Source of the DNA: Pseudomonadota bacterium
GTDB taxonomy: Bacteria > Pseudomonadota > Gammaproteobacteria > Burkholderiales > Eutrophovitaceae
Reading direction: 5' to 3'
Assembly (NCBI GenBank): GCA_027624715.1
Contig: JAQBTV010000007.1
Coordinates: forward strand, 36,359-100,358
DNA: 64,000 bases
Part shown: positions 1 through 8,984 of the stretch, in pieces
Layout: every line of letters begins with the position of its first letter
How positions within the stretch are numbered: position 1 is the first letter of the stretch
Translations under genes and position numbers: made by a program
The notes under the pieces: generated by a model
What the model was told of the DNA's origin: nothing
Databases searched by the model: none
The model's input: only the letters and a program-made list of their open reading frames with translations

Positions 1-194
1 CGAATAACTGTGCCAAACCACCCAAACAACATGTACACCATAACAAGCGCCCCGGCTGACAACACGTAGCCGCCGCCTGAAACAGCGTTCATTGTTAGTG
101 CCGCCCCAAACGCCATCAAAAATAACCCGATTGAACCGATAATCGGCCAATGGGAGGGCGCTGGCAAATAATATCCACCGGACTGCGAGCTCAT
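1..194 (-). CDS. ctaE: Cytochrome c oxidase subunit III, N-terminal part (truncated by window edge)
   Basis: The first 64 codons of a minus-strand gene run off the left edge of the window. The peptide opens MSSQSGGYYLPAPSHWPIIG, and the Pro-rich 'YYLPAPSHWP' followed by a hydrophobic helix and 'GWFGTVIR' is the usual start of COX3 in proteobacteria. Subunit III is a multi-helix membrane protein that stabilises the heme-copper oxidase core and its proton-uptake path. A GGGGAG ribosome site lies just before the ATG. It is the last visible member of the coxB-ctaD-cox11-cox3 cluster. Only the N-terminus can be judged. Confidence 0.9.
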   Translation of the reverse strand, partial: MSSQSGGYYLPAPSHWPIIGSIGLFLMAFGAALTMNAVSGGGYVLSAGALVMVYMLFGWFGTVI

Positions 195-256
195 TGTTTA
201 CTCCCCTTTAATAATCTCATTTCTTATATTCATCAAACAATGTATTAAAACATCTA

Positions 257-457
257 CTAATTGGCAACTATATTCACCACTGTAATCAAACCAGTAACAA
301 ACAAAACCGCACAAATTATTCCCGCAATAACCACATGTTGCGGCCGAAGCGCACTCAAATCACGCTCTAAATCTCCACTTTTACCAATCCCCACAAATGC
401 ACACAACACAGCTCTCAACGCTTGGATGGGAATTTTAACCCACGAACAACCAATCAC
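257..457 (-). CDS. DUF2970 small membrane protein of the oxidase cluster
   Basis: A 66-residue protein with the DUF2970 pattern: an 'LRAVLCAFVGIGKSGDLERD' stretch, then 'LRPQHVVIAG', then one C-terminal transmembrane helix. Proteins of this family sit between cox11 and cox3 in many betaproteobacteria; their function is not established, though the location suggests a role in oxidase assembly. The GTG start overlaps the cox11 stop (GTGA), so translation is probably coupled. A start a few codons further in would also be possible. Confidence 0.8.
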   Translation of the reverse strand: MIGCSWVKIPIQALRAVLCAFVGIGKSGDLERDLSALRPQHVVIAGIICAVLFVTGLITVVNIVAN

Positions 458-1035
458 GACTTAAATTCGTGGAAATCAACCTCCACAGTCGAGTCGCCGG
501 CACTTCTTGTACCTTCAATCTCGAACATCGTATATGACAACGTAACAATACCCACATCAGCCGGCAAACTCGGATCAATCACGAACACCACAGAAAAGTC
601 TCGAGTTTCGTGAGCATTTATTTTCTGTTGCGTGAAACAAAAACATTCTAACTTCTTTACGTATTGCGCCGCATGCTGAGGACCATAACTCGGGATCGCT
701 TGGGCATCAAACACCTTGTCGGTTGGGTTAGTCAGCCTAAACGTTGCATATACTAATTCACCTGGATGCACATTCATTCGCACCTTCATAGGGACCAATT
801 CCCATCCAACTTGGCTCCTTGTATTCGCATCAAATTCCATCACAACCGTGCGACTTTCATCAATCTGTGTATTTACTATTTCATCAGGCTTTATCAAGTC
901 ATAAACACCCGTGACTTCACAGATTTTTTTATACAATGGCACAAGCGCATAGCCAAAAGCAAACATCACTAACGCAACTACAACCAGCTTGCGCGATAGA
1001 GTTTTATTTTGATTATCTAGGTTAGTGGCTTTCAT
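454..1035 (-). CDS. ctaG: Cytochrome c oxidase assembly protein Cox11/CtaG (CuB chaperone)
   Basis: 193 residues: a short cytoplasmic N-terminus, one transmembrane helix (about residues 15-35), then a periplasmic domain. The segment 'KLECFCFTQQ' carries the paired Cys (CFCF) that Cox11 uses to bind Cu(I) and deliver it to the CuB site of subunit I. Length and order match the family. The ATG overlaps the stop of the upstream 29-residue ORF (TAATG), and the gene's own stop overlaps the next start, so the three genes form a tightly coupled string downstream of ctaD. Confidence 0.95.
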   Translation of the reverse strand: MKATNLDNQNKTLSRKLVVVALVMFAFGYALVPLYKKICEVTGVYDLIKPDEIVNTQIDESRTVVMEFDANTRSQVGWELVPMKVRMNVHPGELVYATFRLTNPTDKVFDAQAIPSYGPQHAAQYVKKLECFCFTQQKINAHETRDFSVVFVIDPSLPADVGIVTLSYTMFEIEGTRSAGDSTVEVDFHEFKS

Positions 1036-1124
1036 TAAAACATTGTACGACGAATGACAAACCCCAAAAAGAACGCGATAGCGATTGTGGCCAACGTCAG
1101 CGCAGTTTTTGTATTCTTAGTCAT
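1035..1124 (-). CDS. Cytochrome oxidase small assembly protein (29 residues)
   Basis: A 29-codon ORF starting MTKNTKTALT, followed by a single hydrophobic helix and ending 'VIRRTMF'. It sits between ctaD and cox11, the position where betaproteobacteria carry a very short single-helix 'cytochrome oxidase small assembly protein'. Its stop overlaps the cox11 start. The ORF is too short for most gene finders; the call rests on position, on a hydrophobic helix flanked by basic residues, and on translational coupling. The exact biochemical role is unknown. Confidence 0.7.
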   Translation of the reverse strand: MTKNTKTALTLATIAIAFFLGFVIRRTMF

Positions 1125-1168
1125 TATTGTTTCATCGTTAACTTTTATAAATCCTGCCTCAGAAAATA

Positions 1169-1193
1169 CAGGACGATATTTAACATCGTCCTG
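1169..1193 (-). terminator. Hairpin between ctaD and the assembly genes
   Basis: A perfect 9-bp inverted repeat (CAGGACGAT / ATCGTCCTG) with a 7-nt loop lies just after ctaD on the minus strand, followed by a weak T-rich stretch (TATTTTCTG). It may be a leaky terminator or an mRNA-stabilising stem that lowers expression of cox11 and cox3 relative to coxB-ctaD. The poor U-tract argues against strong termination. Confidence 0.5.
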
Positions 1194-1213
1194 CCATCGA
1201 GTTAAGGTAGGTT

Positions 1214-2791
1214 TTAGCTCCTTAGGTCAGGAGGTGTTTCAAAAGTATGGTACGGAGCTGGAGTGGGCAGATGCGTCCACTCTAGTGTCGTAGCGCCTTC
1301 CCAAGGCTTTTCTGGTGCTTTTTCACCACTGCGGATTGCTTTAAGCACCACATACAAGAAAAACACTTGAGACAAACCAAATCCAAAAGCGCCAATCGAC
1401 GAAATCATGTTCCAGTCTGCAAACTGAAGCGCATAATCGGGAATGCGACGCGGCATTCCAGCTAGCCCTAGGAAATGTTGAACGAAGAACGTAACGTTGA
1501 AAAATGTGATTGATAACCAAAAATGAATCTTAGCTAAACGCTCGTCATACATTTTGCCAATCCATTTCGGCAACCAGTAATACACACCAGCGAAAGCAGC
1601 AAACAGTGCGCCTGCAACCATCACGTAATGGAAGTGAGCTACCACATAGTAAGTATCATGGAGCTGGATATCAATTGGCGTAACCGCTAAAACAAGACCC
1701 GTGAAACCACCAATCGTGAACAAGAACAAAAATCCCTGAGCAAACAACATCGGCGCTTCAAACGACATTGACCCCTTCCACATTGTAGCTACCCAGTTAA
1801 ATATCTTGACCCCTGTAGGTATGGCAATCAACATTGTTGCGAACATGTAGTAGAGCTGAGCCTCAACAGGCATGCCCACCGTGTACATATGGTGCGCCCA
1901 GACCAAGAACGAAAGTATCGCAATAGAGGCGGTCGCATACACCATAGAGGGATATCCAAATAAAGGCTTCCTCGAAAAGGTAGGTATCACTTCAGAAATA
2001 ACACCAAAGGCTGGAATTGCAATGATGTACACCTCAGGGTGGCCGAAGAACCAAAATATATGCTGATACATCACAGGATCCCCGCCACCTGCCGCATTGA
2101 AAAAGTGTGTCCCAAAATGACGATCCGTCAAAGTCATAGTGACCGCCCCTGCGAGTACAGGCATGGATGCGACTAGAAGGTACGCTGTGATCAACCACGT
2201 CCAGACAAATAAAGGCATCTTCATCATTGTCATCCCTGGTGCCCTCATATTGAGAATCGTAGTGATGATATTGATTGAACCCATAATGGAAGACATACCA
2301 AGAATATGAATAGCAAATATCATCATATCCATGCCCATGCCTTGCTGAATTGTCAGTGGAGCGTACATCGTCCACCCCACACCCCCAGCACCGCCAGGAG
2401 CCAGTAAAGAACCCATCAATAGAATACCCGCTGGAGGCAACAACCAAAAACTCCAGTTATTCATTCGAGGGAACGCCATATCAGGCGCACCGATCATCAT
2501 TGGAATTTGCCAGTTCGCAAAACCGACGAACGCCGGCATGATAGCGCCAAACACCATAATTAATCCGTGTAGCGTCGTCATTTGATTAAAAAACTCAGGT
2601 TCTACGACCTGGAGCCCAGGCTGAAATAATTCTGCCCTGATAACAAGTGCCATGGCACCGCCCACAAGGAACATCGCAAAACTGAACCACAAGTACATAG
2701 AACCGATATCCTTATGATTCGTTGTGGTGACGTATCTCATGATGCCTGTTGGCACGTGATGGTCGTGACTATGATCGTGTACCGCTTCCAT
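1214..2791 (-). CDS. ctaD: Cytochrome c oxidase subunit I
   Basis: 525 residues, the normal length for subunit I of aa3-type oxidases. The chain has twelve hydrophobic segments and the hallmark CuB/heme motifs: 'WFFGHPEVYI' (His and the cross-linked Tyr), 'HHMYTVG' (CuB His pair) and 'HDTYYVVAHFHYVMV' (heme a3 and a ligands). The K-channel region precedes 'PTGVKIFNW'. It catalyses oxygen reduction and proton pumping in the inner membrane. coxB lies upstream on the same strand, 51 bp away, and the copper chaperone Cox11 is downstream. Confidence 0.98.
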   Translation of the reverse strand: MEAVHDHSHDHHVPTGIMRYVTTTNHKDIGSMYLWFSFAMFLVGGAMALVIRAELFQPGLQVVEPEFFNQMTTLHGLIMVFGAIMPAFVGFANWQIPMMIGAPDMAFPRMNNWSFWLLPPAGILLMGSLLAPGGAGGVGWTMYAPLTIQQGMGMDMMIFAIHILGMSSIMGSINIITTILNMRAPGMTMMKMPLFVWTWLITAYLLVASMPVLAGAVTMTLTDRHFGTHFFNAAGGGDPVMYQHIFWFFGHPEVYIIAIPAFGVISEVIPTFSRKPLFGYPSMVYATASIAILSFLVWAHHMYTVGMPVEAQLYYMFATMLIAIPTGVKIFNWVATMWKGSMSFEAPMLFAQGFLFLFTIGGFTGLVLAVTPIDIQLHDTYYVVAHFHYVMVAGALFAAFAGVYYWLPKWIGKMYDERLAKIHFWLSITFFNVTFFVQHFLGLAGMPRRIPDYALQFADWNMISSIGAFGFGLSQVFFLYVVLKAIRSGEKAPEKPWEGATTLEWTHLPTPAPYHTFETPPDLRS

Positions 2792-2842
2792 TTTGATTCT
2801 CCTTAGACGAATCTCAATTCAATTAATTTTAAAAACTAAACG

Positions 2843-3994
2843 CTATTCAGATCGAGCTGCAGCAATGTCAGCCGGTTGCAAGAAGTCTCCGGTGGAGTTA
2901 ATCCCATTCCTTTGATAAGCAATAACAGCCGCAACATCCATATCAGAGAGGATAGGGCCCCAAGCTGCCATCATTGGATTCTTGGCACTGCCATTTAAAA
3001 TGATATCCAAGTGCCCTTCAAGCGACCCAGTAGCAATCTTGCCACCCTTAATTGCTGGGAAAGTTGGCGCCATACCTACGCCACCCACCTGGTGGCATGC
3101 AACACAATTCGCGTTATAAACCTGTTCACCCGTAGCCACCAACTCAGCAACCAAATAGCTCTTATCAGAATCAAAGGATGGCGCTCCAGCCACATTCAAT
3201 TTCGTTTGGATCCAAGCCTGGTAATCTTCCTCAGTCACAACTTCCACCACAATGGGCATAAAGCCATGTTCCTTGCCACACAGCTCGCTACACTGGCCTC
3301 GGTAAATCCCTACGGTCTCTGCCTTGAAGGCAATATCGCGGATAAAACCAGGAATCGCATCTTGCTTAACCGCAAGGCCAGGAACTGCCCAAGAGTGAAT
3401 AACGTCGTTTGCCGTTGTTAAAATACGAATCTTCTTGCCAACTGGAACAACAACTGGATTATCAACTTCCAACAAATAGGTACGTCCCTTCTCAGTAACA
3501 CCATTAATTTGGCTCCGTGGTGTTGCGAGTGTGCTGTAAAACTTGACGCCTTCATCCAGATATTCATAACCCCAGCGCCACTGATATCCCGTCGCCTTGA
3601 TGGTAATGTCAGAGGCCGAAGAATCTCGAGTCGCTAAAAGCAATCGGGTTGCCGGAAAAGACATAGCTATCAAGATAATGACTGGTATCACAGTCCAAAT
3701 TATTTCGATAGTCGTGTTTTCATGGAAATTTGAAGCCTTATGCCCTACCGATTTCCGATGCTTCAAGATAGACCAAAACATGGCTCCAAACACAAAAATG
3801 GAAATACCCACGATGATCCACATCACTAAACCATGGACGGCTTGAATTTCTTTACCCAACAAAGTGCTAGCAGGCGTAAAGTTTAGGTTCCACTCAGCAA
3901 ACACCGAACCAGGTGTCAACGCCAGTAACATGCCGAGTACCCGCAGACCAAATAAGCCTCTCATCATTCCCCCAAACATACTTTTGACATTCAT
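2843..3994 (-). CDS. coxB: Cytochrome c oxidase subunit II with fused cytochrome c domain
   Basis: 383 residues, longer than plain subunit II because a cytochrome c domain is fused at the C-terminus. A signal peptide comes first, then two membrane helices, then a cupredoxin domain with the CuA ligands in 'GQCSELCGKEHGFMP'. About residue 295 there is a CxxCH heme site (CVACH), with a candidate Met ligand in 'NPMMAAWG'. The fusion points to a caa3-like enzyme that can take electrons from soluble or membrane cytochrome c. It is probably the first structural gene of the operon, behind the DUF2244 gene. Confidence 0.96.
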   Translation of the reverse strand: MNVKSMFGGMMRGLFGLRVLGMLLALTPGSVFAEWNLNFTPASTLLGKEIQAVHGLVMWIIVGISIFVFGAMFWSILKHRKSVGHKASNFHENTTIEIIWTVIPVIILIAMSFPATRLLLATRDSSASDITIKATGYQWRWGYEYLDEGVKFYSTLATPRSQINGVTEKGRTYLLEVDNPVVVPVGKKIRILTTANDVIHSWAVPGLAVKQDAIPGFIRDIAFKAETVGIYRGQCSELCGKEHGFMPIVVEVVTEEDYQAWIQTKLNVAGAPSFDSDKSYLVAELVATGEQVYNANCVACHQVGGVGMAPTFPAIKGGKIATGSLEGHLDIILNGSAKNPMMAAWGPILSDMDVAAVIAYQRNGINSTGDFLQPADIAAARSE

Positions 3995-4028
3995 AAAGGC
4001 CCTAATTTTAACTCAAAAAAAAAAATTC

Positions 4029-4496
4029 TTATCTCAAAATCAACATTTGAATTTGCTTCGCTAAATCACGCTTTCCGGCAGCAGACAAAAGCCGACCCAC
4101 TTCAACGCGCTCTCCATGCGACCCTACACAAACTTTTAAATAGTTAGATGAAGTTTGCTCTAAGGAGACGTGTAACCAGTACCGATTGAAAGAACTCTTT
4201 TGGTACATCCCTGAGAAGCTGGATTCGAAAACAATTTGGTCTCCGTCAATCCGTATCAAATCGTAGTCATCACTTTGTTTTTTCAACCACCAATACGCAA
4301 CGCCAAGAGCGACACACTCCAAACTTGCAAAGGGCAGCACCAACCATAGACCTTGTGTGGCAAAGCCAATTGCGATGGAAACTGTCACAGCGCCAAGTAG
4401 CAAAAATACCGTAGCGACTGAAGAACGTGCAACATCGGGCCTTCGCATCAAGATTTCTGCGTTACTGAGTATTGTCAATCCATTAGAATCTTTCAC
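4029..4496 (-). CDS. DUF2244 membrane protein upstream of coxB
   Basis: About 155 residues. Two adjacent hydrophobic helices near the N-terminus are followed by a soluble domain ending in 'GRLLSAAGKRDLAKQIQMLI', the DUF2244 pattern. Genes of this family often precede coxB in alpha- and betaproteobacteria; their function is unknown, and an accessory role in oxidase biogenesis is only inferred from location. The GTG start was chosen because a GGAGG lies just upstream; a longer reading with a TTG start at 4577 adds 27 unconvincing residues. Confidence 0.75.
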   Translation of the reverse strand: MKDSNGLTILSNAEILMRRPDVARSSVATVFLLLGAVTVSIAIGFATQGLWLVLPFASLECVALGVAYWWLKKQSDDYDLIRIDGDQIVFESSFSGMYQKSSFNRYWLHVSLEQTSSNYLKVCVGSHGERVEVGRLLSAAGKRDLAKQIQMLILR

Positions 4497-4623
4497 TACT
4501 AGACCGCCTCCATAAAAAATAAGTGTGCTAAATTTATTCCCAAAGAGACTGTAGCACATCACTTTTCGAGACCGCAAAAATAAAGGTCAAAAACAGTACT
4601 AAATTACATAAGACTACAACTGT

Positions 4624-5463
4624 TCAAAACGTTGACATCTTAATATCAATTACTTTTTGCCCTTTATGTGAGGTTCTTGTTGGAACTCGCCAAGCGTGTC
4701 CTAACACCAACTCACAAGTCGCAGTTAGCCGACCGCTCTCGGCCGCGCTCGACTGTTCGGCAAGATACCGAATAGCATCCGCGCCTAACAAACCGGCTTT
4801 AGGGGAAGTCTTAAGCGCAACCGACCCATGCGCACGAATATCTCTCATCATGGACAACGCGTCAGCATACGTGAGCGTCAACTCTTCCATCTCCACAACC
4901 GGATCTGAAAAGGATGCTGCCATCAATTGATCGCCTAAATCATGCATGTCTAAATGCGCGCACAAACGAAAACCCCGTTTGTGGTCTGGTCGCTTCAGTT
5001 CTTTCAGAGTATCAGGCCCTAATGAAGAGAATATGAATAAGCCTCCAGGCTTCAAAATACGGTGGACCTCCGCCAAGGCCTGGGTTAACTCGTCACATTC
5101 GAAGAAGAAAGGTAAATCCAGGTTCGAGTACACCATATCCGCTGAAGCTGAGGCAAAAGGCAGCGCACTAAGATCCCCACAAACATGCAACTGCCTAGCC
5201 ATCCAGGGAAACCTGAAACCAACACTGAGACGCCTCGTTGCCAAACGAGAGTGAGCAAAATCAAAACCTATGAGCTGGGGATTCGACGGGAATCTCTTTT
5301 TTAGGCCGTGAGCACCAAAGCCAGAAACCAGAATCAGCTTAGGCTCTAGACGCAGAATCTCTAGCCGAGCATCAAGTCGTTTAGCGACCTCATCGTAGAG
5401 AAAGATCTGATGATCAGAACGGCTAAAACAGTGATTGATCGTGGCTCTGACTCGCCCTTTCAT
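4624..5463 (-). CDS. bioC: Malonyl-ACP O-methyltransferase BioC
   Basis: 279 residues with a class I SAM-dependent methyltransferase fold. The SAM-binding glycine motif appears in modified form as 'ILVSGFGAHG', followed by 'LPFASASADMVYSNL' and 'LKPGGLFIFSSLGPDTLKEL', the last being characteristic of BioC. BioC methylates malonyl-ACP so that fatty acid synthesis can build the pimeloyl chain for biotin. It begins directly after the bioB stop, so the two genes form an operon. The first Gly-rich loop is less canonical (VSGFGAHG rather than DxGxGxG), which is worth noting. Confidence 0.88.
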   Translation of the reverse strand: MKGRVRATINHCFSRSDHQIFLYDEVAKRLDARLEILRLEPKLILVSGFGAHGLKKRFPSNPQLIGFDFAHSRLATRRLSVGFRFPWMARQLHVCGDLSALPFASASADMVYSNLDLPFFFECDELTQALAEVHRILKPGGLFIFSSLGPDTLKELKRPDHKRGFRLCAHLDMHDLGDQLMAASFSDPVVEMEELTLTYADALSMMRDIRAHGSVALKTSPKAGLLGADAIRYLAEQSSAAESGRLTATCELVLGHAWRVPTRTSHKGQKVIDIKMSTF

Positions 5464-6465
5464 TCAACGGGAGACGTTATCGGTTGGCACCAGTCCAAGC
5501 CGGGAAAACAATTCATCATCGCCGCATGCTGTCGCATTTGGTGTGGTCAACAACTTCTCTCCATAAAACACCGAATTAGCGCCCGCGAGAAAACAAAGCG
5601 CCTGCATCTCATCGGACATGTCATTCCTACCGGCGGACAGCCGAACCATAGCCTTTGGCATTGAAATTCTAGCCGCAGCAATCGTTCTAACAAATTCGAT
5701 CGGGTCGATGCCCTGGACACCAACCATTGGAGTGCCGGGAACTTTCACCAAATTATTAATTGGAACGCTTTGAGGATATGGGTCCATATTCGCGAGTTGG
5801 GCGATCATATTGGCACGATCATCACGGGACTCCCCCATTCCAATAATGCCGCCACAGCAAACTGACACACCGGCATCTCTAACTCGCTGAAGCGTTTCAT
5901 GTCGGTCGTCTTGCGTACGGGTCGAAATAATCTCTCCATAGTATTCAGCGGACGTATCGATATTGTGATTGTAATAATCCAACCCTGCGTTTTTAAGGAC
6001 CTCGGCTTGCCCGTCCTTGAGCAGCCCCAGCGTGGCACAAGTTTCTAGCCCAAGAGATTTCACTGCCACGACCATCTCCGCGACCTTAGATAGGTCTTTA
6101 TCCTTAGGCCCTCTCCACGCAGCCCCCATACAAAAACGACTTGCACCTTTTGCTTTTGCTTCTCTGGCCGCTCTAACCACGTCGTCTAATGCCATCAACT
6201 CATCGTCTACAACGCCTGTGTTAAACCGGATCGACTGAGGACAATATCCGCAGTCTTCCGGACAACCACCCGTCTTAATCGACACCAAGGTAGACAGTTG
6301 TATCGCGTTAGGCTTGAAATGTTGCCGATGAACTTTCTGCGCATCAAACAATAGATCCATTAACGGCTGTTCAAAGAGGTTTTTAACTTCTTTCTTAGTC
6401 CAACCATGCTGAACCTTAAAAGGCGAGGGACTACTGCTTGTTACTTCTAATAGCTCAACGTTCAC
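5464..6465 (-). CDS. bioB: Biotin synthase
   Basis: 333 residues. The radical-SAM cluster motif CxxxCxxC is visible as '[10 protein letters not shown]', followed by '[16 protein letters not shown]', the '[2Fe-2S]' cluster region and 'YYNHNIDTS', all typical of BioB. It inserts sulfur into dethiobiotin, the last step of biotin synthesis. bioC follows with no gap. The gene is divergent from trmL across a 153-bp spacer in which no clear BirA operator could be picked out. Confidence 0.97.
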   Translation of the reverse strand: MNVELLEVTSSSPSPFKVQHGWTKKEVKNLFEQPLMDLLFDAQKVHRQHFKPNAIQLSTLVSIKTGGCPEDCGYCPQSIRFNTGVVDDELMALDDVVRAAREAKAKGASRFCMGAAWRGPKDKDLSKVAEMVVAVKSLGLETCATLGLLKDGQAEVLKNAGLDYYNHNIDTSAEYYGEIISTRTQDDRHETLQRVRDAGVSVCCGGIIGMGESRDDRANMIAQLANMDPYPQSVPINNLVKVPGTPMVGVQGIDPIEFVRTIAAARISMPKAMVRLSAGRNDMSDEMQALCFLAGANSVFYGEKLLTTPNATACGDDELFSRLGLVPTDNVSR

Positions 6466-6618
6466 ATCGTCTCCTATGCATTCTTTTTATAGCAGTTACA
6501 TCACCGCATCTGCTGTATTACCCAAAAATGTGGCATATTCAGCTTGAGTACGATCAATGTCTTGCACAACAAACAAACTCTTTTACGAAAGTGACTTTTA
6601 CAGGCGCAAGTATACTCA

Positions 6619-7083
6619 ATGTTTAGCGTAATCTTATATCAACCTGAAATTCCCCCGAATACTGGCAACATTATTCGCTTATGTGCGAATACTGGTTGCA
6701 CCCTGGATCTCATTGAACCTTTGGGGTTTCATTGGGATGACAAAGCGCTCATGCGTGCTGGGCTTGATTACCATGAATTTGCACAAATCCAAAAATACCC
6801 AAGCTGGGAAGTGTGGCGAAATAGGCACCAAAATTGCCGAGTAGTCGCCTTCACAACAAAGGGCTCAAGCAGATATGACCACTTCGACTTCCAAACTGGA
6901 GATTGCCTCTTATTTGGGCCAGAGACGCGCGGGCTTCCCGATAGCGTTCTCGATGAATTCCCAACCGACCTCCGACTACGCATCCCCATGATCTCAGCAA
7001 GCAGAAGTTTAAATCTATCGAACACTGTTTCTATAGGCGTATTTGAAGCATGGCGGCAAATGAATTTCAGCGGTAACAAATAG
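6619..7083 (+). CDS. trmL: tRNA (cytidine/uridine-2'-O)-methyltransferase TrmL
   Basis: 154 residues, the compact SPOUT-family length. It starts 'MFSVILYQPEIPPNTGNIIRL' in family style, and 'LLFGPETRGLP' plus 'IPMISASRSLNLSNTVSIGVFE' form the trefoil-knot SAM site. TrmL methylates the wobble position of tRNA-Leu isoacceptors in E. coli. Transcribed from the bioB-trmL divergent region and convergent with gpsA, whose stop is 18 bp away. Confidence 0.93.
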   Translation: MFSVILYQPEIPPNTGNIIRLCANTGCTLDLIEPLGFHWDDKALMRAGLDYHEFAQIQKYPSWEVWRNRHQNCRVVAFTTKGSSRYDHFDFQTGDCLLFGPETRGLPDSVLDEFPTDLRLRIPMISASRSLNLSNTVSIGVFEAWRQMNFSGNK

Positions 7084-7100
7084 TCAATCCGATTTTAGGG

Positions 7101-8087
7101 TTAAAGCTCTGACTTGGGTGAACGCGCAAACAGTTCCTTTGCTGCATCTCTCGGAGAAATTGCGCCAGATAAAACCCGCGTTACGGATACGGTAATTGGC
7201 ATTTCAACCTTAAGACGCCGAGCTAACAACATGACTTCGTTTGCCGCATGAACACCTTCCGCCACTTGGCCCAAAGCCTTCTCAGCCTCTCGAAGAGATT
7301 TACCTAAACCCAACGCATAACCGAGTCGTCGGTTACGAGATAAGTCACTGAAACACGTCAGCGCCAAATCACCCATGCCAGATAAACCCATAAATGTTTC
7401 AGGCTTAGCTCCCAAAGCAATGCCGAGCCTACACACCTCACTCAAACCTCGCGTTACAAGTCCGGCTAGAGCACTTGCGCCAATCCCTAACGCATCCCCC
7501 ATCCCCGCAGCAATCGCAATTACATTTTTAACAGCACCGCCCACTGACACCCCGATCACATCCTGATTAAAGTAAGTTCGAATGCCACCCTGAAGCAATA
7601 CCTTGGAAAATACATCTGACGTAGACGAATCCGCTGACGCAAGACTTACAACTGTGGACTTTTGCTCACCCACATCCCTCGCAAAACTGGGCCCAGAAAG
7701 AACTGCATAGCGGGCCTTGGGCGCGACATCTTCGATCACCTGAAAGGGTAACAAACCGGTATCCACCTCAAAACCTTTGCAAGTAATTAGGTAGGGAATT
7801 CCATCACCAACGATTGAATGACATTCTATAACAGACTGACGCAGCCCCACAGTTGGGACCGCCATCACAATCCCTGATGCGCCATCAAGGGCCGCCTCTA
7901 AGGCATTAGTAACTTGAACGCGTTGAGATAGCGAGACTCTAGGAAGATATCGTTGATTTTCTCTGTACTGATTCATGCTATCAACTAAGTCAGCGTTAGC
8001 GCTATAAAGACTCACCAAAGATGATCTACCGATGGAGACGGCTAATGCCGTTCCCCAAGCGCCTGCCCCAATAACCGCAATCTTCAT
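7101..8087 (-). CDS. gpsA: NAD(P)-dependent glycerol-3-phosphate dehydrogenase
   Basis: 328 residues. The N-terminal Rossmann motif GAGAWGTALA is followed by 'LITCKGFE', 'AVLSGPSFARDV' and 'GAVKNVIAIAAGMGDALG', with the catalytic Lys in the latter. The enzyme reduces dihydroxyacetone phosphate to sn-glycerol-3-phosphate for phospholipid synthesis. It lies downstream of secB on the same strand, as is common (secB-gpsA) in proteobacteria. Confidence 0.97.
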   Translation of the reverse strand: MKIAVIGAGAWGTALAVSIGRSSLVSLYSANADLVDSMNQYRENQRYLPRVSLSQRVQVTNALEAALDGASGIVMAVPTVGLRQSVIECHSIVGDGIPYLITCKGFEVDTGLLPFQVIEDVAPKARYAVLSGPSFARDVGEQKSTVVSLASADSSTSDVFSKVLLQGGIRTYFNQDVIGVSVGGAVKNVIAIAAGMGDALGIGASALAGLVTRGLSEVCRLGIALGAKPETFMGLSGMGDLALTCFSDLSRNRRLGYALGLGKSLREAEKALGQVAEGVHAANEVMLLARRLKVEMPITVSVTRVLSGAISPRDAAKELFARSPKSEL

Positions 8088-8153
8088 CTCATCTCACAAT
8101 CCCACACAAACGACTAGGCCCTCAGATATAGAAGCGATTAATCGAGGAAAGAA

Positions 8154-8642
8154 TCAGTGCTTAGTTGCCTCACTACTCTCTGGGGTAGCTTGCTCTTGCT
8201 CTTGCTCTTGCTCTTGCTCTTGCTTGCGCGCTCTATAAACTGCTTCAAAATTCATCGGCTGCAACAAAACTGGCGGAAATCCCGCCTTAGAAACCGCTTC
8301 AGATATTGTCTCTCTCAAATAGGGAAAGATGATATTTGGCGCCGCAATACCCAACGTCATTTCTAGTGAATCACCAGTCAAATTACGGATTTGAAATACA
8401 CCGCCCTGACTAGCCTCCACCAAAAAGAGTGTTGTATCCTCAATCTTTGCAGTCACCGTCGCCTTCACCAATACCTCATAAAAACCATCCTCTAACGCCT
8501 GAGCTGTGTTGTTCATCGTAATTTCAATTTGCGGTGCCCCTTTTTTTTCCTTAAACACGCCAGGCGCACCAGGAACCTCTAGGGACAGATCTTTTACGTA
8601 CAACTTCTCAATCGAGAATACTGGCTTATCATTTTCACTCAT
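8154..8642 (-). CDS. secB: Protein-export chaperone SecB with Gln-Glu repeat tail
   Basis: 162 residues. The conserved core reads 'VFSIEKLYVKDLSLEVPGAP', then 'FLVEASQGGVFQIRNL', then 'PYLRETISEAVSKAGFPPVLLQPMNFEAVY', so the fold is intact. SecB holds preproteins unfolded and hands them to SecA. The C-terminal tail that follows 'RARK' is an (EQ) run encoded by a hexanucleotide repeat, an oddity since SecA contact involves the acidic surface and tail region. The start overlaps the grxC stop by 8 nt; gpsA follows. Confidence 0.97.
   Translation of the reverse strand: MSENDKPVFSIEKLYVKDLSLEVPGAPGVFKEKKGAPQIEITMNNTAQALEDGFYEVLVKATVTAKIEDTTLFLVEASQGGVFQIRNLTGDSLEMTLGIAAPNIIFPYLRETISEAVSKAGFPPVLLQPMNFEAVYRARKQEQEQEQEQEQATPESSEATKH
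8190..8224 (-). repeat. Hexanucleotide microsatellite in the secB tail
   Basis: Five perfect copies of TTGCTC (plus strand) and a partial sixth, coding for alternating Gln-Glu at the SecB C-terminus. Because the unit is six bases, gain or loss of a copy adds or removes two residues without shifting the frame. Confidence 0.95.
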
Positions 8643-8955
8643 GATTTTTTAAATTAGTCTTGTCTACTGTTGATGAGAAACCATCTCGTAAAAGCGCCTC
8701 GAGATCTCCTTTCTTGAGGAGAGAGACGACGTCATCATGACCGCCAACATATCGATCGCCAATATATATTTGCGGAACAGTTCGTCTGCCTGTTCGCTCT
8801 ACCATCTCCGCACGACGATCTGGCTGATCATCCAAATTTATCTTATTAATAGTAGCGCCTTTTGAAGCCAATAACTTCTCGGCACGTACACAGTATGGAC
8901 ACCAATCGGTGCAATACATGGTGACCTCAACGGTCGCGCTTTCAGTTTGTTGCAT
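8635..8955 (-). CDS. grxC: Glutaredoxin 3 (GrxC-type)
   Basis: About 106 residues. The dithiol active site CPYC stands near residue 18 in 'YCTDWCPYCVRAEKLL', and 'RRTVPQIYIGDRYVGGHDD' contains the cis-Pro and glutathione-binding Gly-Gly of glutaredoxins. It reduces disulfides with glutathione. A strong GGGGGGAG ribosome site precedes the ATG; a TTG one codon upstream is unlikely. The stop overlaps secB, so the two are probably co-translated. A rhodanese gene lies 29 bp upstream. Confidence 0.95.
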   Translation of the reverse strand: MQQTESATVEVTMYCTDWCPYCVRAEKLLASKGATINKINLDDQPDRRAEMVERTGRRTVPQIYIGDRYVGGHDDVVSLLKKGDLEALLRDGFSSTVDKTNLKNHE

Positions 8956-8984
8956 CAATTGTCTCCCCCCTTAATAAATGGAGA

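Noticed and set aside
1054..1293. 79-codon plus-strand ORF between cox11 and ctaD
   Set aside because: It lies antisense to the small assembly ORF and the 3' end of ctaD, has no ribosome site and resembles no family; the minus-strand reading explains the DNA better.
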